Of a stretch of 64,000 nt of DNA, positions 42,406-53,099 are shown piece after piece. This DNA comes from CAYLLD01 sp964425135 (GTDB lineage: Bacteria; Pseudomonadota; Alphaproteobacteria; Rhodobacterales; Rhodobacteraceae), in the NCBI GenBank assembly GCA_964425135.1, contig CAYRKW010000002.1, positions 1 through 64,000 on the forward strand, read 5' to 3'. The first letter of the stretch is position 1. Every line of letters begins with the position of its first letter. The position numbers were made by a program, and so were the translations under genes. The notes beneath the pieces are model-generated. The model was not told the origin of the DNA. It did no database searches and saw only the letters and a list, made by a program, of their open reading frames with translations.

Positions 42406-43872
42406 ATGAAAGCGGCAACAAAACAGATGACGCAAATCTCACCCGCGATCCATGCGCTCTATCTGCTGATTGTCACGGGGTTCGTTTGGGTTCTGCTTGC
42501 AAATGCCGCTTTGTCGCGGGGCGCGCCGGACAGTTTTGCCGATTTGGCGGAGCAAATCAGCCCGTCGGTGGTGAATATCACAACCACAACCACCGTAGTG
42601 CAGTCGCAAAACCGGCCCATCGTGCCCGAAGGATCGCCGCTTGAGGATTTCTTCCGCGATTTTCAGGACCGTCGCGGCGAGCGGCAAAGACAGGGATCGG
42701 CGCTGGGCTCTGGATTTGTGATCTCGGATGACGGCTATATCGTGACCAACAATCACGTCATTGAACAGGCCGATGAGATCATCATCGAGTTTTTCGACGG
42801 CAAAGAGCTGAAAGCTGAGATCGTTGGGACGGACCCGAAGACGGATATTGCGGTTTTGAAAGTCGATCACAGCGCGCCGCTTGAGTTCGTGACATTCGGC
42901 GACAGCGATACGGCGCGGGTCGGCGATTGGGTGATGGCGATGGGTAATCCGCTGGGGCAGGGGTTTTCGGTCTCGGTCGGGATTATCTCTGCGCGCAACC
43001 GTCTTTTGCGCGGCTCTTACGATGATTTTCTGCAAACGGATGCTGCGATTAACCGTGGTAACTCTGGCGGGCCGCTTTTTAATCTCGACGGCGAGGTGAT
43101 TGGCGTGAACACCGCGATCCTGAGCCCCAATGGCGGGTCGATCGGGATCGGGTTTTCGATGTCGAGCCGTGTGGTCAAAACCGTTGTGCGTCAACTGCGC
43201 GAATATGGTGAGACCAAGCGCGGCTGGCTGGGCGTTCGCATTCAGGATGTCGAAGAGGATGTGGCCGAGGCCCTGGGGCTGGAGAAAGCTGCCGGTGCTT
43301 TGGTGACGGATGTGCCCGATGGGCCTGCGAAGGATGCAGGTATTCTGGCCGGTGATGTGATTTTGACCTTTGACGGGACCGATGTCGTCGATACGCGCGG
43401 TCTGGTGCGCACGGTTGGTGCGGCGGAGGTCGGCAAAACGGTGCGCGTGGTGGTTTTCCGCGAGGGCGGGACGCAAACTCTTATGGTTGAGGTCGGGCGA
43501 CTGGAGAGTGTCTCTCTCGCATCCACCACGACATCAGATGACGCGCCGCCCATGCCGGAGCCGCAGGAAATGGCCAAGCTGGGGTTGATGGTTGGCCCGA
43601 TTACGGACGAGGCTCGGTCTGAGTTCGGCCTGGAGGCTGACGAGACCGGCGTGCTGATCCTTGAGATAGACGAGGACAGCGAAGCGTTTGAAAAAGGGCT
43701 GCGCGTCGGCGATGTGATTGCAGAGATTGCGCAGACGGCGGTGACCACGCCTGCGCAGATGGAAGAGCGGATGCAGGACGCCATCGAGGCCGGGCGCAAG
43801 TCGGTTCTGATGCTGGTGCGCCGTGAAGGTCAGCCGCGCTTTGTCGCGATTGAACCGAACCCGAGCGAGTAG
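42406..43872 (+). CDS. Do-family periplasmic serine protease (first copy)
   Basis: DegP/DegQ-type protease-chaperone for misfolded envelope proteins. The 488-residue protein has a signal-like hydrophobic N-terminus (ALYLLIVTGFVWVLLANAAL). The trypsin-like domain carries the triad in TNNHVIEQ (His), DPKTDIAVLKV (Asp) and NRGNSGGPLF (Ser). Two PDZ domains follow (about residues 270-365 and 390-480). Its position after hflK-hflC-DUF2065 is the usual alphaproteobacterial arrangement. A second Do protease lies at 55384-56826. Confidence 0.93.
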   Translation: MKAATKQMTQISPAIHALYLLIVTGFVWVLLANAALSRGAPDSFADLAEQISPSVVNITTTTTVVQSQNRPIVPEGSPLEDFFRDFQDRRGERQRQGSALGSGFVISDDGYIVTNNHVIEQADEIIIEFFDGKELKAEIVGTDPKTDIAVLKVDHSAPLEFVTFGDSDTARVGDWVMAMGNPLGQGFSVSVGIISARNRLLRGSYDDFLQTDAAINRGNSGGPLFNLDGEVIGVNTAILSPNGGSIGIGFSMSSRVVKTVVRQLREYGETKRGWLGVRIQDVEEDVAEALGLEKAAGALVTDVPDGPAKDAGILAGDVILTFDGTDVVDTRGLVRTVGAAEVGKTVRVVVFREGGTQTLMVEVGRLESVSLASTTTSDDAPPMPEPQEMAKLGLMVGPITDEARSEFGLEADETGVLILEIDEDSEAFEKGLRVGDVIAEIAQTAVTTPAQMEERMQDAIEAGRKSVLMLVRREGQPRFVAIEPNPSE

Positions 43873-43947
43873 TCCAGATCGGCGGTGCCACTTGACATTG
43901 ATCGGGTGGCCCGTTTTGCTCCGGGCAAGATGAGGGGCGATTTTCCA

Positions 43948-44298
43948 ATGGCTGATATTTCGCAAACTGCACGTCGCTGGCACGATATGGGTGGTCTGGA
44001 GGCAGGCGCTGTTGATCGCGACGAGCATGATTTTGCGCTGTGGGAAAAACGGGTCGATGCGCTTTGGATCATTTGCTCCACCAAGGGGATCTTCACGGTC
44101 GATGGGCTACGCCGGGTTCTGGAGGACATGGGACCGGAGGCATTTGAGACCATGAGTTACTATGAGCGATGGGTGTCGAGCGTGAACCAGAATTTGCTGG
44201 AGGCGGGGGTGTATTCGCTTGAAGATCTCGCCGAAAAGATGGCTGAGGTATCAGCGCGGGGAGACACTTATGGCGCATGTAGTCTCACCGATGACTGA
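43948..44298 (+). CDS. Nitrile hydratase beta N-terminal-type subunit (ScnB-like)
   Basis: A 116-residue protein beginning ISQTARRWHDMGGLEAG, the signature of the N-terminal half of nitrile hydratase beta subunits. ALWEKRVDALW and MSYYERWVSSVNQNLLEAGVYS follow. The C-terminal half of beta is encoded separately by the next gene, which overlaps it by 29 nt. Split beta subunits are the rule in thiocyanate hydrolase (ScnB + ScnA with ScnC). They could also be a split nitrile hydratase or include an accessory-type protein. ATG 43948 is chosen to keep HDMGG near the N-terminus. Confidence 0.82.
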   Translation: MADISQTARRWHDMGGLEAGAVDRDEHDFALWEKRVDALWIICSTKGIFTVDGLRRVLEDMGPEAFETMSYYERWVSSVNQNLLEAGVYSLEDLAEKMAEVSARGDTYGACSLTDD

Positions 44299-44569
44299 GC
44301 GGCTGGTCACGGTGCGAAAGCTCTACCCGCCGGGTCACGTTCGGGCGCCGCATTATTTGCGCGGCAAGTCGGGGGTGATCGAGCGGGAGCTGGGCGCTTT
44401 CGACAATCCTGAGCAGCGGGCGTATGCGCAGGCGGCAGGCCAGAAACGTCTCTATCGTGTGCGCTTTACTATGGCGGAAATCTGGGGCGCGGAGGCCGAG
44501 ACCCCGGACGATACGCTGGATGCGGAGATTTACGAACATTGGCTTGAGGGAGTTCTCGATGCCTCATGA
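44270..44569 (+). CDS. Nitrile hydratase beta C-terminal-type (SH3-like) subunit (ScnA-like)
   Basis: A 99-residue protein matching the SH3-like C-terminal half of nitrile hydratase beta: RKLYPPGHVRAPHYLRGKSG, then LYRVRFTMAEIWG. ATG 44270 follows GGGAGA by 6 nt, and the gene starts inside the end of the preceding one. It overlaps the alpha-type gene by 11 nt. The tight overlaps suggest stoichiometric production of a three-subunit enzyme. Confidence 0.83.
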   Translation: MAHVVSPMTERLVTVRKLYPPGHVRAPHYLRGKSGVIERELGAFDNPEQRAYAQAAGQKRLYRVRFTMAEIWGAEAETPDDTLDAEIYEHWLEGVLDAS

Positions 44570-45197
44570 TCACGACCATCTGAGCCCGTCTGGTCATCCC
44601 TATCGCGCGGATCAGGACGCGCCGTTGACCTATTGGCAGACGATGGAAATCGCGGTGCGCGAATTGCTGATTGCCAAGGGCGTCACCGATGCGCGTGAGA
44701 TATCGAGTGCGGTGGAGGCGATGGATCGACGCTCGCCTGCGGATGGGGCGAAAGTTGTTGCGCGGGCCTGGCGCGAGCCGGAATTTCGCGCAGCGCTGCT
44801 GGCCGATGGGTCGGCGGCGTGCAAGGACATGGGTTTTGATATCGGCGCGATGCATCTGGTGGCGCTGGAGAATACGGAGGCGGTGCATAATGTGGTCGTT
44901 TGCACGCTATGTTCCTGCTATCCGCGCAATTTGCTGGGATTGCCGCCTGATTGGTACAAACAGCGGGCTTATCGCGCGCGCGTGGTGAAAACACCGCGCG
45001 CTGTGCTGGCGGAATTTGGTGTCACGCTGGGTAATGATGTGACGATCCGGGTGCATGATTCGACCGCTGATATGCGCTATCTGGTGATCCCCAAGCGCCC
45101 TGAGGGGAGCGCAGGGATGGATGCGGGGCAACTTGCAGAGCTTGTGACGCGCGACAGTATGATTGGTGTGGGTCTTGCCCAAAGCCCGGGCGCATAG
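44559..45197 (+). CDS. Nitrile hydratase alpha / thiocyanate hydrolase gamma subunit, cobalt type
   Basis: Metal-binding catalytic subunit, 212 residues. The claw motif VVCTLCSCYPRNLLGLPPDW lies near residues 111-130; CTLCSC is the form associated with cobalt, whereas iron enzymes have CSLCSC. YKQRAYRARVVKTPRAVLAEFG follows, as in the family. The His-rich N-terminus (MPHDHDHLSPSGHPY) is notable and could take part in metal delivery. Whether the substrate is a nitrile or thiocyanate cannot be told from sequence; the split beta partner favours thiocyanate hydrolase-like organisation. Confidence 0.88.
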   Translation: MPHDHDHLSPSGHPYRADQDAPLTYWQTMEIAVRELLIAKGVTDAREISSAVEAMDRRSPADGAKVVARAWREPEFRAALLADGSAACKDMGFDIGAMHLVALENTEAVHNVVVCTLCSCYPRNLLGLPPDWYKQRAYRARVVKTPRAVLAEFGVTLGNDVTIRVHDSTADMRYLVIPKRPEGSAGMDAGQLAELVTRDSMIGVGLAQSPGA

Positions 45198-45218
45198 CGT
45201 TACGCGCAAAACTAGGAT

Positions 45219-46112
45219 ATGCGCAGCGTTATGAGTGACGCGTCTCTTCCCTCTTATCGCAATCAAACGTTCACCTTTGGCGATTTTCTTGCCAATGGTG
45301 TGCATTTGGGGCTGCGCGAATATAGCCGATTTCTTGATTATGAGCGGCGGATTGAGCTGGGGCGCCGTCTTGGACGATTGGCGTTGACGCGGCTGCCGCG
45401 GTTTCGCCGGCGGGTTCGGAGCAATCTTGATCTGATATATCCTGATGCGCATGACGCGTGGAAGGCGGGTGTCGCCCAAGACTGTGCGAGCAACGTCGGG
45501 CAGAGCCTGATGGAGCATATGCATATGCAAGAATTTGCCGAGCGGTTTGGCAATTTGAACATCACGGGCGATGGGGCAGCGGATATATCGGCGGATCAGC
45601 CCGCCATTCTGATCACTGGGCATTTTGGGCAATGGGAAGGCATTCGGATCGGTTGGCGGCATATCACACAAAGCGACTGCGGGTTCCTGTTTCGCCCGCA
45701 TAACAATGGATTTTTTGACAGGCATTGGCAGCGTTATCTGGGCCATGCGGGCAGACCAGCGATCCCTAAGGGACGGGCGGGCAAAGAGCTGATGACGGCG
45801 CATTTAGATCGGGGTGGTAGTATTCTTTTTGCCAATGATCAGCATCAGTCGCGGGCAAATTATTTTGACTTCATGGGGCATCCGGCGCGAACGGCAACAA
45901 CGGCGGCGGCGCTTGCGCTGCAATATGGTGTTCCGCTTATTCCGGTGTATGCGGTTCGGCGGTCAAATCTGTTTGACTATGATATTGTTTTTGAGCGGCC
46001 GATTGCGCCGAGCACGCCCGAAGACATGATCGGTGCAGTGAATGCGTCTCTGAGCGCGAGGGTTGAGGCGCATCCTGGGCAGTATTTCTGGAGCCATCGC
46101 CGCTGGCGGTAG
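45219..46112 (+). CDS. LpxL/HtrB-family lipid acyltransferase
   Basis: A 297-residue member of the lipid A late acyltransferase family. It has the catalytic H-x4-E type motif in ITGHFGQWEGIRIGW near residue 131, FLFRPHNNGFFDRHW, and NDQHQSRANYFDFMG with LIPVYAVRR later. It probably adds a secondary acyl chain to lipid A or acts on another lipid at the inner membrane. Starts at 45219 (after TAGGAT) or 45231 (MSDAS) are both possible. It is followed by a hairpin module at 46129. Confidence 0.82.
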   Translation: MRSVMSDASLPSYRNQTFTFGDFLANGVHLGLREYSRFLDYERRIELGRRLGRLALTRLPRFRRRVRSNLDLIYPDAHDAWKAGVAQDCASNVGQSLMEHMHMQEFAERFGNLNITGDGAADISADQPAILITGHFGQWEGIRIGWRHITQSDCGFLFRPHNNGFFDRHWQRYLGHAGRPAIPKGRAGKELMTAHLDRGGSILFANDQHQSRANYFDFMGHPARTATTAAALALQYGVPLIPVYAVRRSNLFDYDIVFERPIAPSTPEDMIGAVNASLSARVEAHPGQYFWSHRRWR

Positions 46113-46128
46113 TTTGTAATTCAAATGT

Positions 46129-46198
46129 GAGCCGCTGGCGCGGCTCGCGTTTTTATGATTGCGCTGCGCGCGCAGCGGGATATTTGCCGAACCAAAGA
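46129..46198. repeat. Dispersed 3-prime-end module, copy at 46.1 kb, with terminator hairpin
   Basis: GAGCCGC-TGGC-GCGGCTC (46129-46146) followed by GCGTTTTT works as an intrinsic terminator 17 bp after the acyltransferase stop. Then GCGCTGCGCGCGCAGCGGGA and TATTTGCCGAACCAAAGA repeat the tails at 28.2 and 33.1 kb. It lies between two convergent genes. Confidence 0.7.
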
Positions 46199-46233
46199 TG
46201 CGCGGGCGCGGTTTGAGATTTGCGCTGCGCGTT

Positions 46234-46935
46234 TTAGTTGCGCACCAGTTTCGAGGCGAAGATTGGGCCGTTTTTTCGACCCTGAACGAGAACTGCGTAG
46301 GGTGGTTCGGCGCGCAATTCAGCGGAGAGTTTTTTGCTGCCGTTGCCGTTCCATTCGCCTGCTTTGTAGAAAGCGTTGACCACGTTGTGATAGTCGAGCG
46401 TGCGCCCGGCATTCTCTCCGCGTTTGATCGTCACTTGCTCGGTTGGGGAGAAATGTACGATGTGGACATCCATGCGTGGCAGATCATCCACAAGGGCATC
46501 CAACTCGATGGCAACTTTGCCGTCTGATGCGCTGGAGGTAAGTTCGACTTTCGGGTCAGCCGCGCTGTGTTTGGCAACGTAGTCGGCGACCATTTTGCGG
46601 GCTCTGTTGCGGGAGAAGTCCTGGCCCTGGACGACAAACTGCGGTGTCCAGACGGATCGGTTGTTGAAGCTGGTGGAATAGGCGTATTGCCGATCTGTGA
46701 AGGCTTTGTGGCCGAATGTATCTTTCCAGCCAAGCCTGTCCCAATAGGTGACATGGAAGGCAAGTGGCAGGATGTTGTCGTTTTCCGACAATTCGCCGAG
46801 AAATGTGTCTGCCGGCGGGCAGGATGAGCAGCCCTGAGAGGTGAAGAGCTCGACAACAACCGGTGAGGTTTGAGCGTTTGCAACTCCGGTGAAGGATCCC
46901 AAAATCAGGGCAATTGTCGTGGCAAGCTTGCGCAT
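46234..46935 (-). CDS. DUF1223 family periplasmic thioredoxin-fold protein
   Basis: A 233-residue exported protein: signal peptide MRKLATTIALILGSFTGVANA, then the DUF1223 signature VVVELFTSQGCSSCPPADTF with a CSSC pair near residues 36-39, and YWDRLGWKDTFG. The fold is thioredoxin-like. Its function is unknown; a redox or metal role is suggested by CSSC. Confidence 0.88.
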   Translation of the reverse strand: MRKLATTIALILGSFTGVANAQTSPVVVELFTSQGCSSCPPADTFLGELSENDNILPLAFHVTYWDRLGWKDTFGHKAFTDRQYAYSTSFNNRSVWTPQFVVQGQDFSRNRARKMVADYVAKHSAADPKVELTSSASDGKVAIELDALVDDLPRMDVHIVHFSPTEQVTIKRGENAGRTLDYHNVVNAFYKAGEWNGNGSKKLSAELRAEPPYAVLVQGRKNGPIFASKLVRN

Positions 46936-47049
46936 AGTGTTCCCGTAAAACCTGTAAGTTCGAGGACCAGATGTAGGGGCGAATCGCCTGTAACGCCAGT
47001 AAAGCGTTCGCGAGCGGATTGTTACAATTGTGAGGGGTGCTGTAGGCTG

Positions 47050-47073
47050 GCAGGCGCAGTTGTCCGCGCCTGC
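47050..47073. repeat. Hairpin downstream of acnA
   Basis: GCAGGCGC / GCGCCTGC (47050-47057 and 47066-47073), 17 bp after the acnA stop. It has no T tract and is possibly a weak terminator or an mRNA 3-prime stabiliser. Confidence 0.4.
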
Positions 47074-47090
47074 ACAAATCGTTGTTGTCC

Positions 47091-49781
<2,691 letters not shown>

Positions 49782-49949
49782 GTTCTACACCTGATTTTAG
49801 GATGGATTGAGGTCAATTTCGCCGCCCGTATGGCGCAGAAATCCATTGGATGCAAGGGTTTTGTGTACCGATGTATACAATGAGCGGTGCTTGCAAATCG
49901 GACCCAAGGATGGTTTTTGTCGCAGGGCATGGGCGAGAACAGGGAAACG

Positions 49950-50588
49950 ATGTCGCTTCAGATTGAGCACTATCAAAGCGGCAGGAATTCTCACGCGGTT
50001 CACCGTCCTGTTTCGGTCTCCATGGCTAGGGGACAAGCCTTAATAATTCATGGCCCGAACGGGGTTGGTAAAACAACTTTCTTGCGTTCTGTGGTTGGGT
50101 TTATGCCGAAGGTTGCGGGGGCGATTACCGTGAACGGTGCTCAGGTCGAGAATTTGCAGGATGTTGCGTGTTATGCGGGGCATCTGGATTGCGTGAAGTC
50201 GCAGCTGACTGTGCGTGAAAATTTGAATTTCTGGGCGCGGCTTTTTGGCGCGGCGGAGGTTGAGGCTGCGCTGGTTGCGCTCGATCTGGAGCCAATTGAG
50301 GATCAGTTGGTAAGTGCTTGTTCTGCTGGACAAAAGAGACGGACAGGGTTGGCACGTATGCTGTTATCCTGGCGGGATATCTGGCTGTTGGATGAGCCGA
50401 CTGTGTCGTTGGATGTGCAGGCCGTGGCGCTGCTGAAGGATGCGATTGAAGCGCATTTGGGTGGCGGGGGGATGGCGATTATCTCGACGCATGATACTTC
50501 GTTTCTGCAAGACCACGAGAGACTTCTGCTCGAAAAAACCAGAGAAACCAAAGTTGTTGACGACTTTCTTGATGCAGGTTCGTTTTAG
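49950..50588 (+). CDS. ccmA: Heme exporter ATP-binding protein CcmA
   Basis: ATPase of the CcmABCD complex that releases holo-CcmE during cytochrome c maturation. The 212-residue protein has Walker A IIHGPNGVGKTTFLR near residue 31, signature ACSAGQKRRTGLARML, and Walker B IWLLDEPTVSLD. The signature has Cys in place of the usual Leu before SAGQ. ATG 49950 follows AGGGA; a 21-residue longer frame is rejected. ccmB follows with no spacer. Confidence 0.93.
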   Translation: MSLQIEHYQSGRNSHAVHRPVSVSMARGQALIIHGPNGVGKTTFLRSVVGFMPKVAGAITVNGAQVENLQDVACYAGHLDCVKSQLTVRENLNFWARLFGAAEVEAALVALDLEPIEDQLVSACSAGQKRRTGLARMLLSWRDIWLLDEPTVSLDVQAVALLKDAIEAHLGGGGMAIISTHDTSFLQDHERLLLEKTRETKVVDDFLDAGSF

Positions 50589-51245
50589 ATGCTGGCGCTC
50601 ATCGCTCGCGATATTCGTATTGCACTGCGTACGGGCAGCGGATTTGGGCTGTCGCTGGCGTTTTATCTGATATTCGTTCTGCTGCTTGCGCTTGGTGTTG
50701 GCGGCGATCGTGCGATGCTGGCGCAATCTGCGCCTGCGATCCTTTGGGTGGGCTGCTTGTTGGCAGCGATGCTGTCGCTCGACCGGATTTTTCAAGCGGA
50801 TATGGAAGACGGCTCGCTCGACGGGCTTGCACTGGCGCCGATGCCGCTGGCTTCGGTGGTGATTGCGAAGATTGCAGCGCATTGGCTGACGACGGGGCTG
50901 CCGTTGTCGATCCTTGCGCCGTGTCTTGCGGTGCTGCTGAACATGGAGACAGCCGGGTTTGTCTGGCTCTTTGTCGGGCTGATCGTGGGGACGATGGCGC
51001 TGTCGGCCATCGGGACGATTGGCGCGGCTATCACGCTGACGGTGCGGCGTGGCGGGCTTTTACTATCACTTCTGGTGATGCCGCTTTATGTGCCAACGCT
51101 GATTTTTGGCGTGGTCACAGTGCAGGCAGCACTGGAGGGAGGGGATCCGCTTAATGCGTTCGCACTTTTGGGCGCGGTGACGCTTTTCTCGCTGGTAATC
51201 GCGCCTATATTTTCCGCATGGTCCTTGCGGGTGTCGATGCAATGA
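50589..51245 (+). CDS. ccmB: Heme exporter membrane protein CcmB
   Basis: The 218-residue integral membrane component, with six hydrophobic helices and the family stretches LAQSAPAILWVGCLLAAMLSL and LLSLLVMPLYVPTLIFG. It begins immediately after the ccmA stop. Confidence 0.93.
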   Translation: MLALIARDIRIALRTGSGFGLSLAFYLIFVLLLALGVGGDRAMLAQSAPAILWVGCLLAAMLSLDRIFQADMEDGSLDGLALAPMPLASVVIAKIAAHWLTTGLPLSILAPCLAVLLNMETAGFVWLFVGLIVGTMALSAIGTIGAAITLTVRRGGLLLSLLVMPLYVPTLIFGVVTVQAALEGGDPLNAFALLGAVTLFSLVIAPIFSAWSLRVSMQ

Positions 51246-51314
51246 CGGCCTCATCAAGCGCTCGTGAAACAAGGTGCGATTGCGCCGCCCAATCTGATTG
51301 ACTAGGGAGAGCTC

Positions 51315-52043
51315 ATGTCGCTCTGGAGCTATGCAAATCCGGCCAAATTTATGGCATTTACCGCACGTCTGATGACGCCGCTGTGGGTGCTAACGCTTGC
51401 GGCGATGGGGATTGGGTTGATCTGGGGCTTTTTCTTTACGCCCGATGATTACAAGCAAGGCTCAACCGCGAAGCTGCTTTACATCCACGTACCTTCTGCA
51501 CTTATGGCGATCAATGCCTGGGCGATGATGTTGGTCGCCTCGCTGATCTGGCTCATCCGGCGGCATCACGTCTCGGCGTTGGCGGCCAAGGCGGCGGCGC
51601 CTGTGGGGGCTGTGATGACGGTGATTGCGCTGGCGACGGGCGCGATTTGGGGGCAACCGATGTGGGGGACGTGGTGGGCCTGGGATCCACGGCTGACGAG
51701 TTTTCTGATCCTGTTTGTCTTCTACATTGGGTATATCGCGCTTTGGGATGCGATTGAGGAGCCGGACCGGGCGGCTGATCTGACGTCGATCTTGTGCATG
51801 GTCGGGTCGATCTTCGCGTTTATGTCCCGTTATGCGGTGAATTTCTGGTCGCAGGGGCTGCATCAAGGGGCGTCGCTCAGCCTTGATAAGGAAGAGAACG
51901 TGCATGATGTGTTTTATGTCCCGCTCTTGTTCGCAATAGCTGGATTTGTGCTGTTGTTCCTTGTTTTGGTGTTGATGCGCACGCGCACAGAAGTGCGCAA
52001 GCGGCGCATCCGCGCCATTGAAGAGGAGCTGGCGCATGCCTGA
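51315..52043 (+). CDS. ccmC: Heme handling protein CcmC
   Basis: A 242-residue six-helix protein that loads heme on CcmE. The tryptophan-rich WWD-type motif is MWGTWWAWDPRLTS near residues 116-129. Candidate heme-ligand His residues lie in YIHVPSA and in GLHQGASLS. It is separated from ccmB by 69 bp with no obvious terminator and overlaps ccmD by 8 nt. Confidence 0.94.
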   Translation: MSLWSYANPAKFMAFTARLMTPLWVLTLAAMGIGLIWGFFFTPDDYKQGSTAKLLYIHVPSALMAINAWAMMLVASLIWLIRRHHVSALAAKAAAPVGAVMTVIALATGAIWGQPMWGTWWAWDPRLTSFLILFVFYIGYIALWDAIEEPDRAADLTSILCMVGSIFAFMSRYAVNFWSQGLHQGASLSLDKEENVHDVFYVPLLFAIAGFVLLFLVLVLMRTRTEVRKRRIRAIEEELAHA

Positions 52044-52194
52044 TCTGGGAAAATATGCAGGCACGGTTTTGAGCGCCTATGGCGTGACGCTTGCATTGCT
52101 GACGCTGTTGATCGCAGTGACGGTCTGGCGCAGCAGGCAGGTCAAGGCGCGGTTGCGGGCGCTTGAGGCTCAGCGGGCGGACCGACATGGGTAA
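52036..52194 (+). CDS. ccmD: Heme exporter small subunit CcmD
   Basis: A 52-residue single-helix protein (MPDLGKYAGTVLSAYGVTLA, helix near residues 11-32, then a basic tail RSRQVKARLRALEAQ). Size, topology and position between ccmC and ccmG fit CcmD, which stabilises the CcmABC-heme-CcmE complex. It overlaps ccmC by 8 nt and ccmG by 8 nt. Confidence 0.88.
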   Translation: MPDLGKYAGTVLSAYGVTLALLTLLIAVTVWRSRQVKARLRALEAQRADRHG

Positions 52195-52729
52195 GGTCAA
52201 ACTTGCTGTTGTCTTCCCGGTTTTGTTGTTCATTTTGATGGGGTTGATGTTTGCCGTCTGGCTGGCCCGAGAAAATCCAGAAGAATTGCCATCTGTCTTC
52301 ATTGATCAACCGGTGCCGGCGCTGCCCGAAGAAACGATTGAGGGCTATGCGGGGTATGATCCGGCGCTCTTGGCGGGCGAGGGGTATAAGCTGGTGAACT
52401 TTTGGGCCAGCTGGTGCCCGCCGTGCCGCGCCGAGCATCCGAACCTGATGGAGCTTGCTCAAGGTGGTATGGTGATTATCGGGGTCAACAAGGAAGACAG
52501 GCCGGAGAATGCGGCTGCGTTTCTGAGCGAGTTGGGCAATCCCTATGCAGGTATCGCGGTTGATCCACGCGGGCGATATGGTGTGGATTGGGGGGTGTAC
52601 GGACTGCCGGAGACCTTTCTTGTGGATGGCGATGGGCGCATTCGTCACCGCTACCCCGGAGCGATTACAGAGCGTGTTTGGCGTGAGCGGTTTATGCCGA
52701 TTATTCAATCGCTTGAGGCGGAGAGGTAA
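52187..52729 (+). CDS. ccmG: Thiol:disulfide interchange protein CcmG (DsbE)
   Basis: A membrane-anchored periplasmic thioredoxin that reduces apocytochrome c or CcmH. The 180-residue protein has an N-terminal anchor (LAVVFPVLLFILMGLMFAVW), the active site NFWASWCPPCRAEHP near residue 78, and the conserved YGVDWGVYGLPETFLVDGDG loop. ATG 52187 lies in the end of ccmD. The operon ends here; ccmE, F and H are not in the window, and ccmI is at 12.5 kb. Confidence 0.93.
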   Translation: MGKVKLAVVFPVLLFILMGLMFAVWLARENPEELPSVFIDQPVPALPEETIEGYAGYDPALLAGEGYKLVNFWASWCPPCRAEHPNLMELAQGGMVIIGVNKEDRPENAAAFLSELGNPYAGIAVDPRGRYGVDWGVYGLPETFLVDGDGRIRHRYPGAITERVWRERFMPIIQSLEAER

Positions 52730-52811
52730 TGTCAGTCAAGCGGTGACTGGTCTGACGACCAGTCGCGTTTTAAAGGTGATCTGAGTATTTACTGGAAAGA
52801 TGAAGCCGGTC

Positions 52812-52837
52812 AAAAACGCCGCCATTATGAGGCGGCG
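52812..52837 (-). terminator. Terminator of the dodecin gene
   Basis: Read leftwards: CGCCGCC-TCATAAT-GGCGGCG followed by five T, 27 bp after the dodecin stop. It may also stop rightward ccm transcripts. Confidence 0.8.
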
Positions 52838-52863
52838 CTTGACGGTATTGGCCTGGACGCGGG

Positions 52864-53064
52864 TTATTTCACCTTGAACGAGACTTTCAGGCTCACGCGG
52901 TAGCCAGTGACTTCGCCGTCTTTGACGACGGCGGATTGGTCTTTGACCCAGACCGAAGTGATGTCATCGATGCTTTTTGAGGCTTTTTTGACGGCTGTTG
53001 CGGTGGCGTCTTCCCAGCTTTTGGAAGATTCGGCCATTAGTTCGACGACTTTTACGACGCTCAT
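52864..53064 (-). CDS. Dodecin family flavin-binding protein
   Basis: A 66-residue protein matching dodecin: VVKVVELMAESSKSWEDATA, then SIDDITSVWVKDQSAVVKDG. The family forms a 12-mer that stores riboflavin or FMN. The Trp near residue 38 in SVWVKDQ is the isoalloxazine-stacking residue. It stands alone with its own terminator. Confidence 0.92.
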   Translation of the reverse strand: MSVVKVVELMAESSKSWEDATATAVKKASKSIDDITSVWVKDQSAVVKDGEVTGYRVSLKVSFKVK

Positions 53065-53099
53065 GAGATTTGCTCCCTGTTTGGTTCAGCTTGAGAGGT

